Notes: generated by a model from the letters alone, not told the origin. A stretch of DNA of 23,462 nucleotides from Anaerohalosphaeraceae bacterium (GCA_030671565.1 DAOVIC010000004.1:1-23462), one strand, 5' to 3'. Positions 10,044 through 17,532 are shown, counted from the stretch's first letter. Made by a program: numbers and translations.

Positions 10044-10757
10044 TTAATTCCCTGGGAATTTCGAAAGTATCTGTTGCCATGAATAGCAATATTCTAGCCC
10101 ATATTGCGAAAATTCTGTTGCCAACTCTTTTTTTATTTCTGTTGTTTGGGCAATACAGAAGTCCTTAGTGTTTGAACTCAAAAAGAACAAAGGTACGACT
10201 TTCTTTCCCTGTTGTAGCTGCTTGCATATCTCAAGGCATTCTTCTACAATAAGGCAATCTTTATATTCATTCTTACCTTTTTTGGCTGGAGGTCTATCGC
10301 TAGCTGCCCGATGTCCTGCTGCTGAATACAAATTATCTTGCCCTAATATATGAATTGAATTGTTAATGATATTATCCGTCAAAGAAAGAATCTGGTTTGT
10401 TAGAGCAGTAACATCTGGTGTAGAGGTATTTATGTTATATCCAAAAGCAGATTGAGCTATTGCAAGTTCATCTTCTAAGTCAGATAAGACTCTGAAGAAT
10501 TTCCCAATCTCTTCAGTAGTGCTTTTTAAGTGTTTATCATATTCCTGCTGGATTAAAGATGACAAAATGATTTTACAGTTTATATCCCCTGAATTTCTCT
10601 TATCTAAAAAAGTTTTGGCATCACGCATATCACTTGAAGAGCGTCTATTGATCGCTCTGATAATATCTAAAATTGCACAGGTATCGAGAAATAAGACCGC
10701 AGAACTGTTTTTTTCAATATCAATGACTATATCAGATATAGCAATGTTATTGTTCAT
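10044..10757 (-). CDS. PIN-domain ribonuclease-like protein
   Basis: A 237-residue protein with a PIN fold. The first strand and catalytic Asp25 are in AVLFLDTCAILDIIR; other candidate metal ligands are Glu72 (LIQQEYDKH), Asp167 (NEYKDCLIVEECLE) and Asp199 (FFLSSNTKDF). The order and spacing match larger DUF4935-like PIN proteins rather than the short VapC type. PIN proteins cut single-stranded RNA; the target here is unknown. ATG 10757 shares one base with the TGA of the upstream gene (TGATG), so translation is coupled; a GTG one codon earlier is the alternative start. GGGA lies 7 nt before the ATG. The DNA is clearly more AT-rich than neighbouring genes, suggesting transfer. Confidence 0.72.
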   Translation of the reverse strand: MNNNIAISDIVIDIEKNSSAVLFLDTCAILDIIRAINRRSSSDMRDAKTFLDKRNSGDINCKIILSSLIQQEYDKHLKSTTEEIGKFFRVLSDLEDELAIAQSAFGYNINTSTPDVTALTNQILSLTDNIINNSIHILGQDNLYSAAGHRAASDRPPAKKGKNEYKDCLIVEECLEICKQLQQGKKVVPLFFLSSNTKDFCIAQTTEIKKELATEFSQYGLEYCYSWQQILSKFPGN

Positions 10758-11389
10758 CACCTAATCCCGTCATAACGTTCTAGAAGATCAACAGTATATT
10801 CGATTTGGCAAGCTAGCTCTGATGCAGTTTCCCACATCCATCCAGCTTCCTCATGCAGCCATCGCTCAATTAAATCGGTTCTACGTTCACATTTATTTTG
10901 GTGAAAAGCGATTACGAAATTCAACCATCGATCAAAATCACATGGATGTCCATAGCCAGTAGATTTATTTGCATTATTTGAAAACACTGTTAATTTTTGC
11001 GCTACATCCGGAGGCATAATGTCTTCTAAGGTTTTGTCTGCTTTTGTTAATTCATATTTTATTGATAAGTCATTTTTTAAGACATCCACAAATGAATTTA
11101 AAATCAAGTTGTATTCTTCCATTGTAAGCTCTCCAACTTCACATGGAACAATGTTTGATACATACAGCCCACCCTCATTGTTACTTGCCAGCCATAGCCG
11201 TGCATTTGGGAGATCAGGGTTATTAACTGTAGAATAAATATATTGTTTTTCATTATGATACAGTTTTAATTGATCTTCTCGTTCTGTATCCCTAATCCAA
11301 GTTGAGGGAAGCAAAGCGTCAATTTTGGCAATAATTTGTTCTTTCGTAATATCCCCCAAGAACAACTTCAAATCCTGATATACTTTCAT
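10757..11389 (-). CDS. Unknown protein coupled to the PIN gene
   Basis: 210 residues, soluble, no signal peptide or membrane segment. A distinctive block near residues 138-165 reads NNANKSTGYGHPCDFDRW, then LNFVIAFHQNKCERR; the C-terminal part is helical with several Trp and acidic residues (WLHEEAGWMWETASELACQI). I do not recognise a named family with confidence. The strict overlap with the PIN gene, shared AT-rich composition and GGAGAA Shine-Dalgarno before ATG 11389 suggest a two-gene module: antitoxin, effector partner or defence sensor are all possible. Its first-gene position fits an antitoxin, but 210 residues is large for one. Confidence 0.65.
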   Translation of the reverse strand: MKVYQDLKLFLGDITKEQIIAKIDALLPSTWIRDTEREDQLKLYHNEKQYIYSTVNNPDLPNARLWLASNNEGGLYVSNIVPCEVGELTMEEYNLILNSFVDVLKNDLSIKYELTKADKTLEDIMPPDVAQKLTVFSNNANKSTGYGHPCDFDRWLNFVIAFHQNKCERRTDLIERWLHEEAGWMWETASELACQIEYTVDLLERYDGIR

Positions 11390-11416
11390 TATGTTTCTCC
11401 AATATGAGTTAAGGCG

Positions 11417-11509
11417 TCAAACACCTATTCCTGTTACTCCAATTTTTCGCCCTTTTTCCATTAATTTTCCTTCTGCAACCAATGCACCGATACTTTTACA
11501 GGGATAATT
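11417..11509 (-). pseudogene. Possible C-terminal remnant of a lost gene upstream of the cassette
   Basis: A 30-codon open stretch, bounded by TAG at 11510-11512 and TGA at 11417-11419, encodes a plausible protein tail (SIGALVAEGK, then LMEKGRKIGVTGIGV). It sits 27 nt before the start of the first cassette gene, in the same orientation and with similar AT-rich composition. It has no start of its own except an internal Met. The reading frame ends abruptly next to the hairpin cluster at 11540-11640. It may be the tail of a third operon gene cut by recombination, or chance. Confidence 0.3.
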
Positions 11510-11539
11510 CTATGTCGGAAACACCAAAATGTCCATTAA

Positions 11540-11700
11540 AAAAGCTCCGCGAAGCGGCTCCACAGCTACTATCTAATATGGAACATCCCGAAGAACATCG
11601 GGATCTATTATCTAATACCTCAGATGCAAAGCATCTGCCCTCTGCGTTCTTGGCGTTCTCAGGGGTAAAAACAGGTCAATTCCACCTGTGGCCTCGGCGG
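11540..11700. repeat. Hairpin cluster and GC-rich motif right of the AT-rich cassette
   Basis: Three hairpins lie in a row: CCGC-GAA-GCGG (11547-11557), ATCCCGA-6 nt-TCGGGAT (11585-11604) and CAGATGC-AAA-GCATCTG (11621-11637). They are separated by a repeated spacer TA(C/T)TATCTAATA (11567 and 11606). Bases 11641-11700 hold CTCTGCGTTCTTGGCGTTCTC and GGCCTCGGCGG, the reverse-oriented relative of the 9797-9830 motif. Together with the remnant at 11417-11509 this accounts for the 371-base gap. Confidence 0.6.
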
Positions 11701-11710
11701 TTTGCGCACA

Positions 11711-11740
11711 AAAAAGGCCCGGGTTTAAAACCGAGCCTTT
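11711..11740 (-). terminator. Intrinsic terminator of the eda operon
   Basis: On minus, AAAGGCTCGG, an AT-rich loop and CCCGGGCC are followed by seven T. It lies 20 nt past the stop of the small membrane protein gene. Confidence 0.85.
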
Positions 11741-11760
11741 GGTTTAGTGTTGAGTTGTTT

Positions 11761-12228
11761 TTACACGTTTTGTTTTTGCTTTAAGTCGCCTAGCCGTACT
11801 ATCGCATAGACTATCGCACCTAACAAACCCGTCAGCAGTACAACAACGATCCAGATGCCGGAGGCGTTTGTTTTTTCGCGGATATCCTTATACGTCCACA
11901 CTGCCAGCAAAACATTAACCACAATAGCGATAAGAATGAACACGCCGCACCCTTTATTTCTCCCGTGATGCTTGCTCATACCATGTCTGAACTTCTCTTT
12001 CATTTGGGCTCTGTTGCGTCCTTCCACCTCGCCGCGCATCTTGTGAAGTTCCAGTTCCCGGTGCTGTCTTTCAAAATCAAGTTCCATCTCGTATGCATGA
12101 AGTTCAAGCTCTCTTTCGCGAATCTCAAACTCGTCCCAGACATCCTCGCCATCTTCGTGTTCTCCTGCAAATACCAACCCCGGCACCAGCAGAACCGCTG
12201 TGATGGCTAACAATAGAAATGCTCTCAT
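11761..12228 (-). CDS. Secreted/membrane protein with coiled coil and PLDc_N-like helix pair
   Basis: 155 residues. A signal peptide (MRAFLLLAITAVLLVPGLVFA) precedes a highly charged helix (about 25-80; EFEIRERELELHAYEMELDF) likely to form a coiled coil outside the membrane. Then come a Lys/His/Arg-rich stretch and two membrane helices (about 94-112 GVFILIAIVVNVLLAVWTY and 124-145 IWIVVVLLTGLLGAIVYAIV). The last helices resemble the PLDc_N (phospholipase D N-terminal-like) two-helix module. Function is unknown. The gene starts 13 nt after eda with AAGGGG upstream, and an intrinsic terminator follows, so eda and this gene form a two-gene operon. Confidence 0.7.
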   Translation of the reverse strand: MRAFLLLAITAVLLVPGLVFAGEHEDGEDVWDEFEIRERELELHAYEMELDFERQHRELELHKMRGEVEGRNRAQMKEKFRHGMSKHHGRNKGCGVFILIAIVVNVLLAVWTYKDIREKTNASGIWIVVVLLTGLLGAIVYAIVRLGDLKQKQNV

Positions 12229-12241
12229 TTTAAAACCCCTT

Positions 12242-12874
12242 TCAATTACGTATTTCGTTAACGTATTTGGCTACTTCACTTGTTATCGACTGCCAGTCGG
12301 CGTTTTCTACAGCCTCTTCTTTGATGACCGATCCGCCGATCCCGATGCCGACGCACCCGGCTGCGACGAAGTCTTTTATATTGCCTACCCGCACACCTCC
12401 AACAGCTAAGAAATCGACATTATCGATGGGGCCCTTTAGCTGTTTTATATAATCTACACCTATGCACGCAGCGGGGAATATCTTTATCATTTTCGCCCCA
12501 TATCGCACAGCCGATAATACTTCCGTTGCCGTTGCTGCTCCGGGCATAACCGCTATGTCCTTTGCAACACAGTACTTAATCACTTCCGGGTTGGTATCGG
12601 GAGCGATTATATATTTTGCCCCTGCCTCAAGAACCTCCTCAGCAAGCTGTTTGGTTATTACGGTTCCTGCGCCTATGCACATGTCCGGCATTTGGTTGCA
12701 CAAGATGTCTATCATCCCGGCGGCACCTGCGGTGTTGCAGGTTACTTCAAGGAAATTGCACCCGGCTGCGCGAACCGCCTGGGCAATGTTTACGATCTCT
12801 TCCTTGCCCGCGCCGCGAACAATGACGATGACCTTTTCAGTCCGAATCTGCTGATATACCTGTTCTGCACTCAT
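12242..12874 (-). CDS. eda: KDPG/KHG-type aldolase (2-keto-3-deoxy-phosphosugar aldolase)
   Basis: A 210-residue class I aldolase that splits 2-keto-3-deoxy-6-phosphogluconate or a close analogue into pyruvate and a phosphotriose. Visible: catalytic Glu in NFLEVTCNT, GAGTVI, IIAPDTNPEVIKYC, MPGAATATEVLSA, the Schiff-base Lys in MIKIFPA, and LAVGGVRVGNIKDF at the phosphate end. Where most KDPG aldolases have EVTLRT, this has EVTCNT, so the usual substrate-binding Arg is Asn; DgoA-type KDPGal aldolases also carry Asn in this area. Substrate is therefore uncertain and could be a fucose, galactose or uronate intermediate. The small membrane protein gene follows. Confidence 0.88.
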   Translation of the reverse strand: MSAEQVYQQIRTEKVIVIVRGAGKEEIVNIAQAVRAAGCNFLEVTCNTAGAAGMIDILCNQMPDMCIGAGTVITKQLAEEVLEAGAKYIIAPDTNPEVIKYCVAKDIAVMPGAATATEVLSAVRYGAKMIKIFPAACIGVDYIKQLKGPIDNVDFLAVGGVRVGNIKDFVAAGCVGIGIGGSVIKEEAVENADWQSITSEVAKYVNEIRN

Positions 12875-12880
12875 AAAAGA

Positions 12881-12909
12881 ATCTTAAGTCCACCTGCCGA
12901 ATAATGCAA
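12881..12909 (-). promoter_or_regulatory. Candidate eda promoter close to the start codon
   Basis: On minus, TTGCAT (12904-12909), a 17-bp spacer and TAAGAT (12881-12886). The predicted start of transcription would fall almost on the eda ATG (12874), implying a leaderless or near-leaderless mRNA, in keeping with the lack of a clear Shine-Dalgarno. Confidence 0.3.
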
Positions 12910-12977
12910 ATCTTTTAAGCCTTTGATGCGAAAAAACGCTGTTTATCCTTGTTTTTGGGGGTTTATAAACTAAGTTA

Positions 12978-13006
12978 TTGACTTTTAGAGGTGCTTTTGC
13001 TATACT
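12978..13006 (+). promoter_or_regulatory. Sigma70-type promoter of the Cys/Lys-repeat gene
   Basis: TTGACT (12978-12983), a 17-bp spacer, and TATACT (13001-13006): five of six consensus bases at both boxes. The expected transcription start is near 13013, giving a leader of about 44 nt. Confidence 0.75.
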
Positions 13007-13056
13007 CGTTGCTGGACGTAGACTAGTAAATTACATTTTTTGTGAAAGGTTTCAAG

Positions 13057-13365
13057 ATGAAGACACACGTGAAATTTGCGATATTTGTTATGGTTGCTTT
13101 TGTTATTTTTAACGGTTTGACACTAAGTGCAAAGCAGTGCAGCAAGCCCTGTGGTGCAGCAATTAAATCATGCGATAAAGTCGCAGAGGCAAAGCCTGCA
13201 TGTCCAAAGGCCGCAGATAAGTCGTGCGATAAGGCTGGAACAAAGGATTGCCCCAAGGCCGGGGATAAGTCGTGCGATAAAGCAGGGACAGAGGATTGCC
13301 CAAAAGCAGCAGCAAAGACTTGCGATAAAGCTCAAGCCAAAAAAGGCTGTGGCCCTAAGTCATAA
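13057..13365 (+). CDS. Secreted Cys/Lys-rich protein with 16-residue repeats
   Basis: 102 residues. A signal peptide (MKTHVKFAIFVMVAFVIFNG, cleavage near LSA/K) is followed by a mature protein made almost wholly of Lys, Ala, Cys, Asp and Pro. Four tandem units occupy residues 34-101; the two central ones are exactly 16 residues, pattern A(A/G)DKSCDKAGT(K/E)DCPK. Each unit has two Cys in a fixed spacing (SCDK and DCPK), suggesting disulfides or metal binding. No named family is recognised. ATG 13057 is chosen over the in-frame GTG 13042 because GAAAGG lies between them, 7 nt before the ATG. It has a strong promoter and an intrinsic terminator: a single-gene unit that is probably well expressed. 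Confidence 0.75.
   Translation: MKTHVKFAIFVMVAFVIFNGLTLSAKQCSKPCGAAIKSCDKVAEAKPACPKAADKSCDKAGTKDCPKAGDKSCDKAGTEDCPKAAAKTCDKAQAKKGCGPKS
13156..13359 (+). repeat. In-frame tandem repeat encoding the Cys/Lys units
   Basis: Units at 13156-13209 (54 nt), 13210-13257 (48), 13258-13305 (48) and 13306-13359 (54). The two 48-nt units are highly similar at DNA level (both contain GATAAGTCGTGCGATAA), implying recent duplication. Confidence 0.85.
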
Positions 13366-13387
13366 TAGTTTGATTAAAACATAAACA

Positions 13388-13430
13388 CAAAAAAGCCGGC
13401 GTCCCCCTGGACGACCGGCTTTTTTTTATG
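13388..13430. terminator. Bidirectional intrinsic terminator, first of two identical copies
   Basis: Stem GCCGG-CGTCC with loop CCCT and partner GGACG-A-CCGGC, six A before it and eight T after it, so it works in both directions. It lies between the convergent Cys/Lys-repeat gene (plus) and the large exported protein gene (minus, stop 3 nt away). All 43 bases recur at 17642-17684. Confidence 0.9.
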
Positions 13431-13432
13431 TG

Positions 13433-16400
13433 CTAATAAAGCCACCAGATGGCGAACTTAAGTAGATCGTCAAAATTAATATTACCGTCGCCGGTAAGAT
13501 CGTAGCCGCCGCATAAACCGCAGCCTGATGTTTGCCAATATTGGTTAATTTTGGAAAAGTCTACCAAGTCAACATCACCATCAGGTTCGAAATCTCCCGG
13601 AATAAGCGTTGGGTCCAAAGGATAATATACAATCTCCCATGGACTGCAATCGAAACCGTCTAACGCAATTCCTTTAATGTTCATTGCAATGAGTTCGTTA
13701 AGTATGGTTTGGGATATTCCCGGCTCGAACATGGGTTCGAAATAGTAACTATTACACCCAAGGTGCGTGTCAGTGCTAGCAAAGCATTGTGATTGGCAGG
13801 AGTACAGATATATAGGTTCACTCGTAAGTCCGGTTATGACGGTTTCATCCCAATACCTAAAATTCTTGAGCCTGCATATCATCCATATCGAACAATCTAT
13901 ATAGTATGAGGTTGATATGGTTACACCACCTTGGGTGAAACTTCTCTGTGCAGATTGTAAGTTCGATCCATATATACAGGGTGTGGGACATGATGTAGGT
14001 ACTTGCGGTCCGGGGTCAGGAGTGGGGCATCCTAAATCGGCAGGATCGATCTGCGGTATTTCTCTTATCTGTTTTACAACTATTCCTCCATTTGGTATTG
14101 CGGCCCCTCCGGGATCGAGCTTTTTATATTCGAAGTCGAGTATGTAATCGTTCTTACCGGTTTGTGTCTCAAACTCTATGCAAGCATCGACAAGTAACTG
14201 TGCAATCTCGAGATAATCAGTTTGCCAGTCCATCACTTTTTCGCCAAGGATTACCAGGTTTGAACCGCTGATAAAGGTTGGAGTTATCACACCTGAGCCA
14301 TCAACATAGACGTTTACTTCTTCGGGTATCGATCCATCGGTTGGGTTTGCTACCGAGGTTGCCCCGGCCTGTGTAATAAGCTTGATAGTTTTTTCCGGGC
14401 CGGAACTGCTTTTTTCCAGAATTGCCACTCCGTTCGCCAGTTCGATCTCATCCGGGAACGAATGGTGTACGAGCAAAGCCATGCCTGCATCGTTTGGATT
14501 GACGCTGTATTTTAAACGTTCAATGAATGCATTGTCATTGTAAAAACTTGCAAAGACCTTGCGGATAGCTCGGAACACGCCCCGTTCATTGCTTTCGTTG
14601 GAATCACAGATGCACGGTCCATCGCCATCACCATCCAGATCATCAGCGAGGCACCCGCTGTAGCTGTCATACAGGCCGGCACCGATAAACTGGTCGCTGT
14701 CTTCAACATTGGTCGAACTTCTAAAGCGAATCTTTTCGTTGGCATCAAAGTTGCTTTGCAAATCCGTTTCAATCGCCAGTATTTGAGCGGGTGTGAAACT
14801 GGTAATGTAGGTGTTCTTAAAGAGGCTGCGAATCGCGCTAAGGTCTTCTGACAAAGCCGCCATATCGGATGGCGGATAGGTATACCCCGAGAGTCGGTTT
14901 GCTATTTCCTGACGGAGCGTACTGCCGGTAACAGCAGGTGGTATCATCCACCCTGTCGGATCGTCCAGGTCGTCGGTTAAGTACATGCCGCCCAGATCAA
15001 TGGTAACACCGGAAGCGTTGTACAGTTCAAACCAGTCATCATATTCGCCAAAGGCATCCTGAATAAACGAATCGTTCTCAGCCATAAACTCATTGATGAC
15101 CAAACCGCTGCCGCTGCTGCTTCCGGGTGAGTTTGCCTGGCCAGGTGTTGCGGTCCCGCCGGCGAATAACTGCCAAGTGTCTCCGCCGTCTACAATGCGA
15201 CCGCAGGAAACATCACTGCTTTGCAAAAACTCATATACAATGCCGGTTATGAGAGTTGTACCGTCTCTCTCATACAGAATGATATAATCACCTTCATCAT
15301 TAAGCTTAAAATCGACGTGATTACTGCCCTGGGCAATATCTCTATCGGCCCAAAAAAGCTCAAAGCTGTTCGGCGCGATAGTAATACTGTCTCGTGGAAC
15401 GATTGGTTGGTCGAGAAATTCGTTCCAAAGGTCGAAGGAGATCGCGATCGCTTCGGGTGAATTATCGGGTATTGATTGTCTTAATATTCCGTAGTTTGCC
15501 GCTTTTCCGCCGAAGTATTGAATATCGGCAGGCAACAAGTCATTTACGTCGGCACTATAATCACCATAGTTTGCTATCGGTGAAAAGCTAAGGGAACCGG
15601 GAGCTTTCAATGCCATCATGTCATCAAGTTCCTGTTCGGTAAAAACTGCGTCGGCGTCAGTAATGTTTACGGTGCACACGCCCATATTATCTTCAACACA
15701 AAGCAGTGTATTGAAACCGAGCATTTGTTGAGCTTTGTCAATATCGGTTTGCTTTGTCAGATATACCATTGGTATTCCGTAAGTTTGCGCAAGGATGACA
15801 ACGTGTGAATTAGGTGTAGTAGGGGTAAGTGTGATTATTCCTGCGACATCGGGAATCTCTGCGGGTATGCCGTCTGTCAGGAGTATATCGTCCGGTTTTA
15901 GCTGGCCGGTAATATAAGCGTTCTGTATTGCCGAGGCTTCAAAGTATTTTAATTCACCTAAGGCCCAGCCTGGTGAGTAGCAGATGTTGCCATCAAACCA
16001 TTGCCCGATAGTACCGACAGGGACACCCTGAGCAAGGAGCCAATCTCGGTTGATATCAGCCTGCTCATATTGTTCATAAGTTGGAAAGTAGTATGCGGTA
16101 TAACCGGGTGCGTTGATCGTGGTCTTGGTATGGTTGAACATCTCTACAATCTGTTCTTTTGTGTATGCGTCGTACCTGATTAACTGAATTCCATATTCTA
16201 ATACAGCCGGGTCATACGGAATGATAATCGCACCAAGAGAAGCTTGTTGGCCAGTTTCATAGAGCGCAACATCATAATATTCCGGAACAGACATACCGAT
16301 GAAAGGATCGAGTAGTTGAGTGGCGAAATAATAATGGAAGTTGAATCGATTACTATCCTGATAATAGACGATATTAGGGTCATATCCCGACTTTAATATC

Positions 16401-17491
16401 GAGGTAAACTTTATCCAGCCGGGATCGTTTTCAGAAGTTCCCTGTAATATGAAAGGTTCGTTGGGTAAGTCGATCTGGGTTTTCCATTTTGGTTCTAAAT
16501 GCAGCGAAACATTTACGGTCTGAGGGTCATTTTCCGCCAAAGGATCGGATATCGTTAGATCGCAGGAATATTGCCCGCCAGACATACCCGTAATATCAAC
16601 ACTTAGTGTTACATCATCACCTTCACCCGTCGAACTCCCGCTTGCCGGACTTACACTAAGCCACCCACAGCTCTCGCTAACTATCCAGTTTAAAGTACCT
16701 ATGCCTATTTTGGTAATTGTAAGCGTCTGGTCCGCTGGATTTGACCCGACTTCATCTGCACTAAAGCTAAAACTATTGGACGACAAACCGATAATAGGCG
16801 CATCAAGCCCTATATAATAAAGCGACTGGATATCGATCTCAGAAAGTGCTGTGTCGTATATTTGTACATCGTCGAGCAGGCCGGAATAAAAATCTCCCGT
16901 TGTCAAACCTGCATCATATTCCTGACCAAGTGAAAACAGATCACCTGCAGCAATTGAAACAGTTAAGCTAAAACTTAAAACATTAACACCGTCAATGTAT
17001 ATCGTTAAGGTATTTGCAACGTCATCAAGTACGTAAGCAATGTGGTGCCAGCTGTTATCAATTACTGTCACCCCCGTATCGTGCCAGACATTGGGCCAGG
17101 CTCCGTCACGTATACTAAGGGTGCTGCTGCCGGCTTGGGTACCCATCAAAAGCCTGGTGTTAGCGATCGAAGTGTTTAGTGCAATCATGAACTGGTTTGC
17201 TGGATTAACAGAAGGTGACTTAACCCAGCAGGACATTGTAACATTGCTCCCGGCGATCAGGGTCGTGACGCTATCGACTTCTACATAATCATCGATTCCG
17301 TCAAAGCTTAAGGCCCCGTCTATCTGGCCGGTTGTCCAGACAGGACCGCCGATCAATGTCCCGTTGTTACTGCCTACAGAATCATAAGCGGTCACCTCGG
17401 ATATTTCGTCGAGTGCCCAGTGTGCAACCGGTGTGCTTGCAAAACAGGGAACCGCTAAGATAGTTAGTACAAGAATTGATAGTTTTCGCAT
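13433..17491 (-). CDS. Exported multidomain protein: LamG, BACON-like, phosphohistidine and ATP-grasp (dikinase-like), lamin-tail insert, dockerin-like end
   Basis: 1352 residues with a signal peptide (MRKLSILVLTILAVPCFA). Order: LamG lectin-like domain (about 20-232; WHHIAYVLDD, LDDVQIYDTALSE); BACON-like Ig domain (about 234-336; LNWIVSESCGWLSVSPASG); an unrecognised region to 535; a phosphohistidine swivel with His563 (TPNSHVVILAQTYGIPMV); ATP-grasp of the PPDK/dikinase type starting GGKAANYGIL at 661, interrupted at 699-851 by a lamin-tail domain, then resuming (FRSSTNVEDSDQFIGAGLYD near 920-945; VVKQIREIP near 1138); a Cys-rich part; and a dockerin-like double EF-hand (1296-1352; DFEPDGDVDLVDF, DLTGDGNINFDDL). 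Swivel before ATP-grasp resembles plant glucan water dikinase. Activity outside the cytoplasm is doubtful for lack of ATP. Strong AAGGAGG before ATG 17491, own promoter, own terminator. Confidence 0.8.
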   Translation of the reverse strand: MRKLSILVLTILAVPCFASTPVAHWALDEISEVTAYDSVGSNNGTLIGGPVWTTGQIDGALSFDGIDDYVEVDSVTTLIAGSNVTMSCWVKSPSVNPANQFMIALNTSIANTRLLMGTQAGSSTLSIRDGAWPNVWHDTGVTVIDNSWHHIAYVLDDVANTLTIYIDGVNVLSFSLTVSIAAGDLFSLGQEYDAGLTTGDFYSGLLDDVQIYDTALSEIDIQSLYYIGLDAPIIGLSSNSFSFSADEVGSNPADQTLTITKIGIGTLNWIVSESCGWLSVSPASGSSTGEGDDVTLSVDITGMSGGQYSCDLTISDPLAENDPQTVNVSLHLEPKWKTQIDLPNEPFILQGTSENDPGWIKFTSILKSGYDPNIVYYQDSNRFNFHYYFATQLLDPFIGMSVPEYYDVALYETGQQASLGAIIIPYDPAVLEYGIQLIRYDAYTKEQIVEMFNHTKTTINAPGYTAYYFPTYEQYEQADINRDWLLAQGVPVGTIGQWFDGNICYSPGWALGELKYFEASAIQNAYITGQLKPDDILLTDGIPAEIPDVAGIITLTPTTPNSHVVILAQTYGIPMVYLTKQTDIDKAQQMLGFNTLLCVEDNMGVCTVNITDADAVFTEQELDDMMALKAPGSLSFSPIANYGDYSADVNDLLPADIQYFGGKAANYGILRQSIPDNSPEAIAISFDLWNEFLDQPIVPRDSITIAPNSFELFWADRDIAQGSNHVDFKLNDEGDYIILYERDGTTLITGIVYEFLQSSDVSCGRIVDGGDTWQLFAGGTATPGQANSPGSSSGSGLVINEFMAENDSFIQDAFGEYDDWFELYNASGVTIDLGGMYLTDDLDDPTGWMIPPAVTGSTLRQEIANRLSGYTYPPSDMAALSEDLSAIRSLFKNTYITSFTPAQILAIETDLQSNFDANEKIRFRSSTNVEDSDQFIGAGLYDSYSGCLADDLDGDGDGPCICDSNESNERGVFRAIRKVFASFYNDNAFIERLKYSVNPNDAGMALLVHHSFPDEIELANGVAILEKSSSGPEKTIKLITQAGATSVANPTDGSIPEEVNVYVDGSGVITPTFISGSNLVILGEKVMDWQTDYLEIAQLLVDACIEFETQTGKNDYILDFEYKKLDPGGAAIPNGGIVVKQIREIPQIDPADLGCPTPDPGPQVPTSCPTPCIYGSNLQSAQRSFTQGGVTISTSYYIDCSIWMICRLKNFRYWDETVITGLTSEPIYLYSCQSQCFASTDTHLGCNSYYFEPMFEPGISQTILNELIAMNIKGIALDGFDCSPWEIVYYPLDPTLIPGDFEPDGDVDLVDFSKINQYWQTSGCGLCGGYDLTGDGNINFDDLLKFAIWWLY

Positions 17492-17532
17492 GTTTCTCCT
17501 CCTTGTAGCAATACTTTATAGTGCCTAATTGG

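Noticed and set aside
11482..11784. Plus-strand frame of 100 codons
   Set aside because: It runs through the hairpin cluster and the eda-operon terminator and overlaps the next gene; composition is not protein-like.
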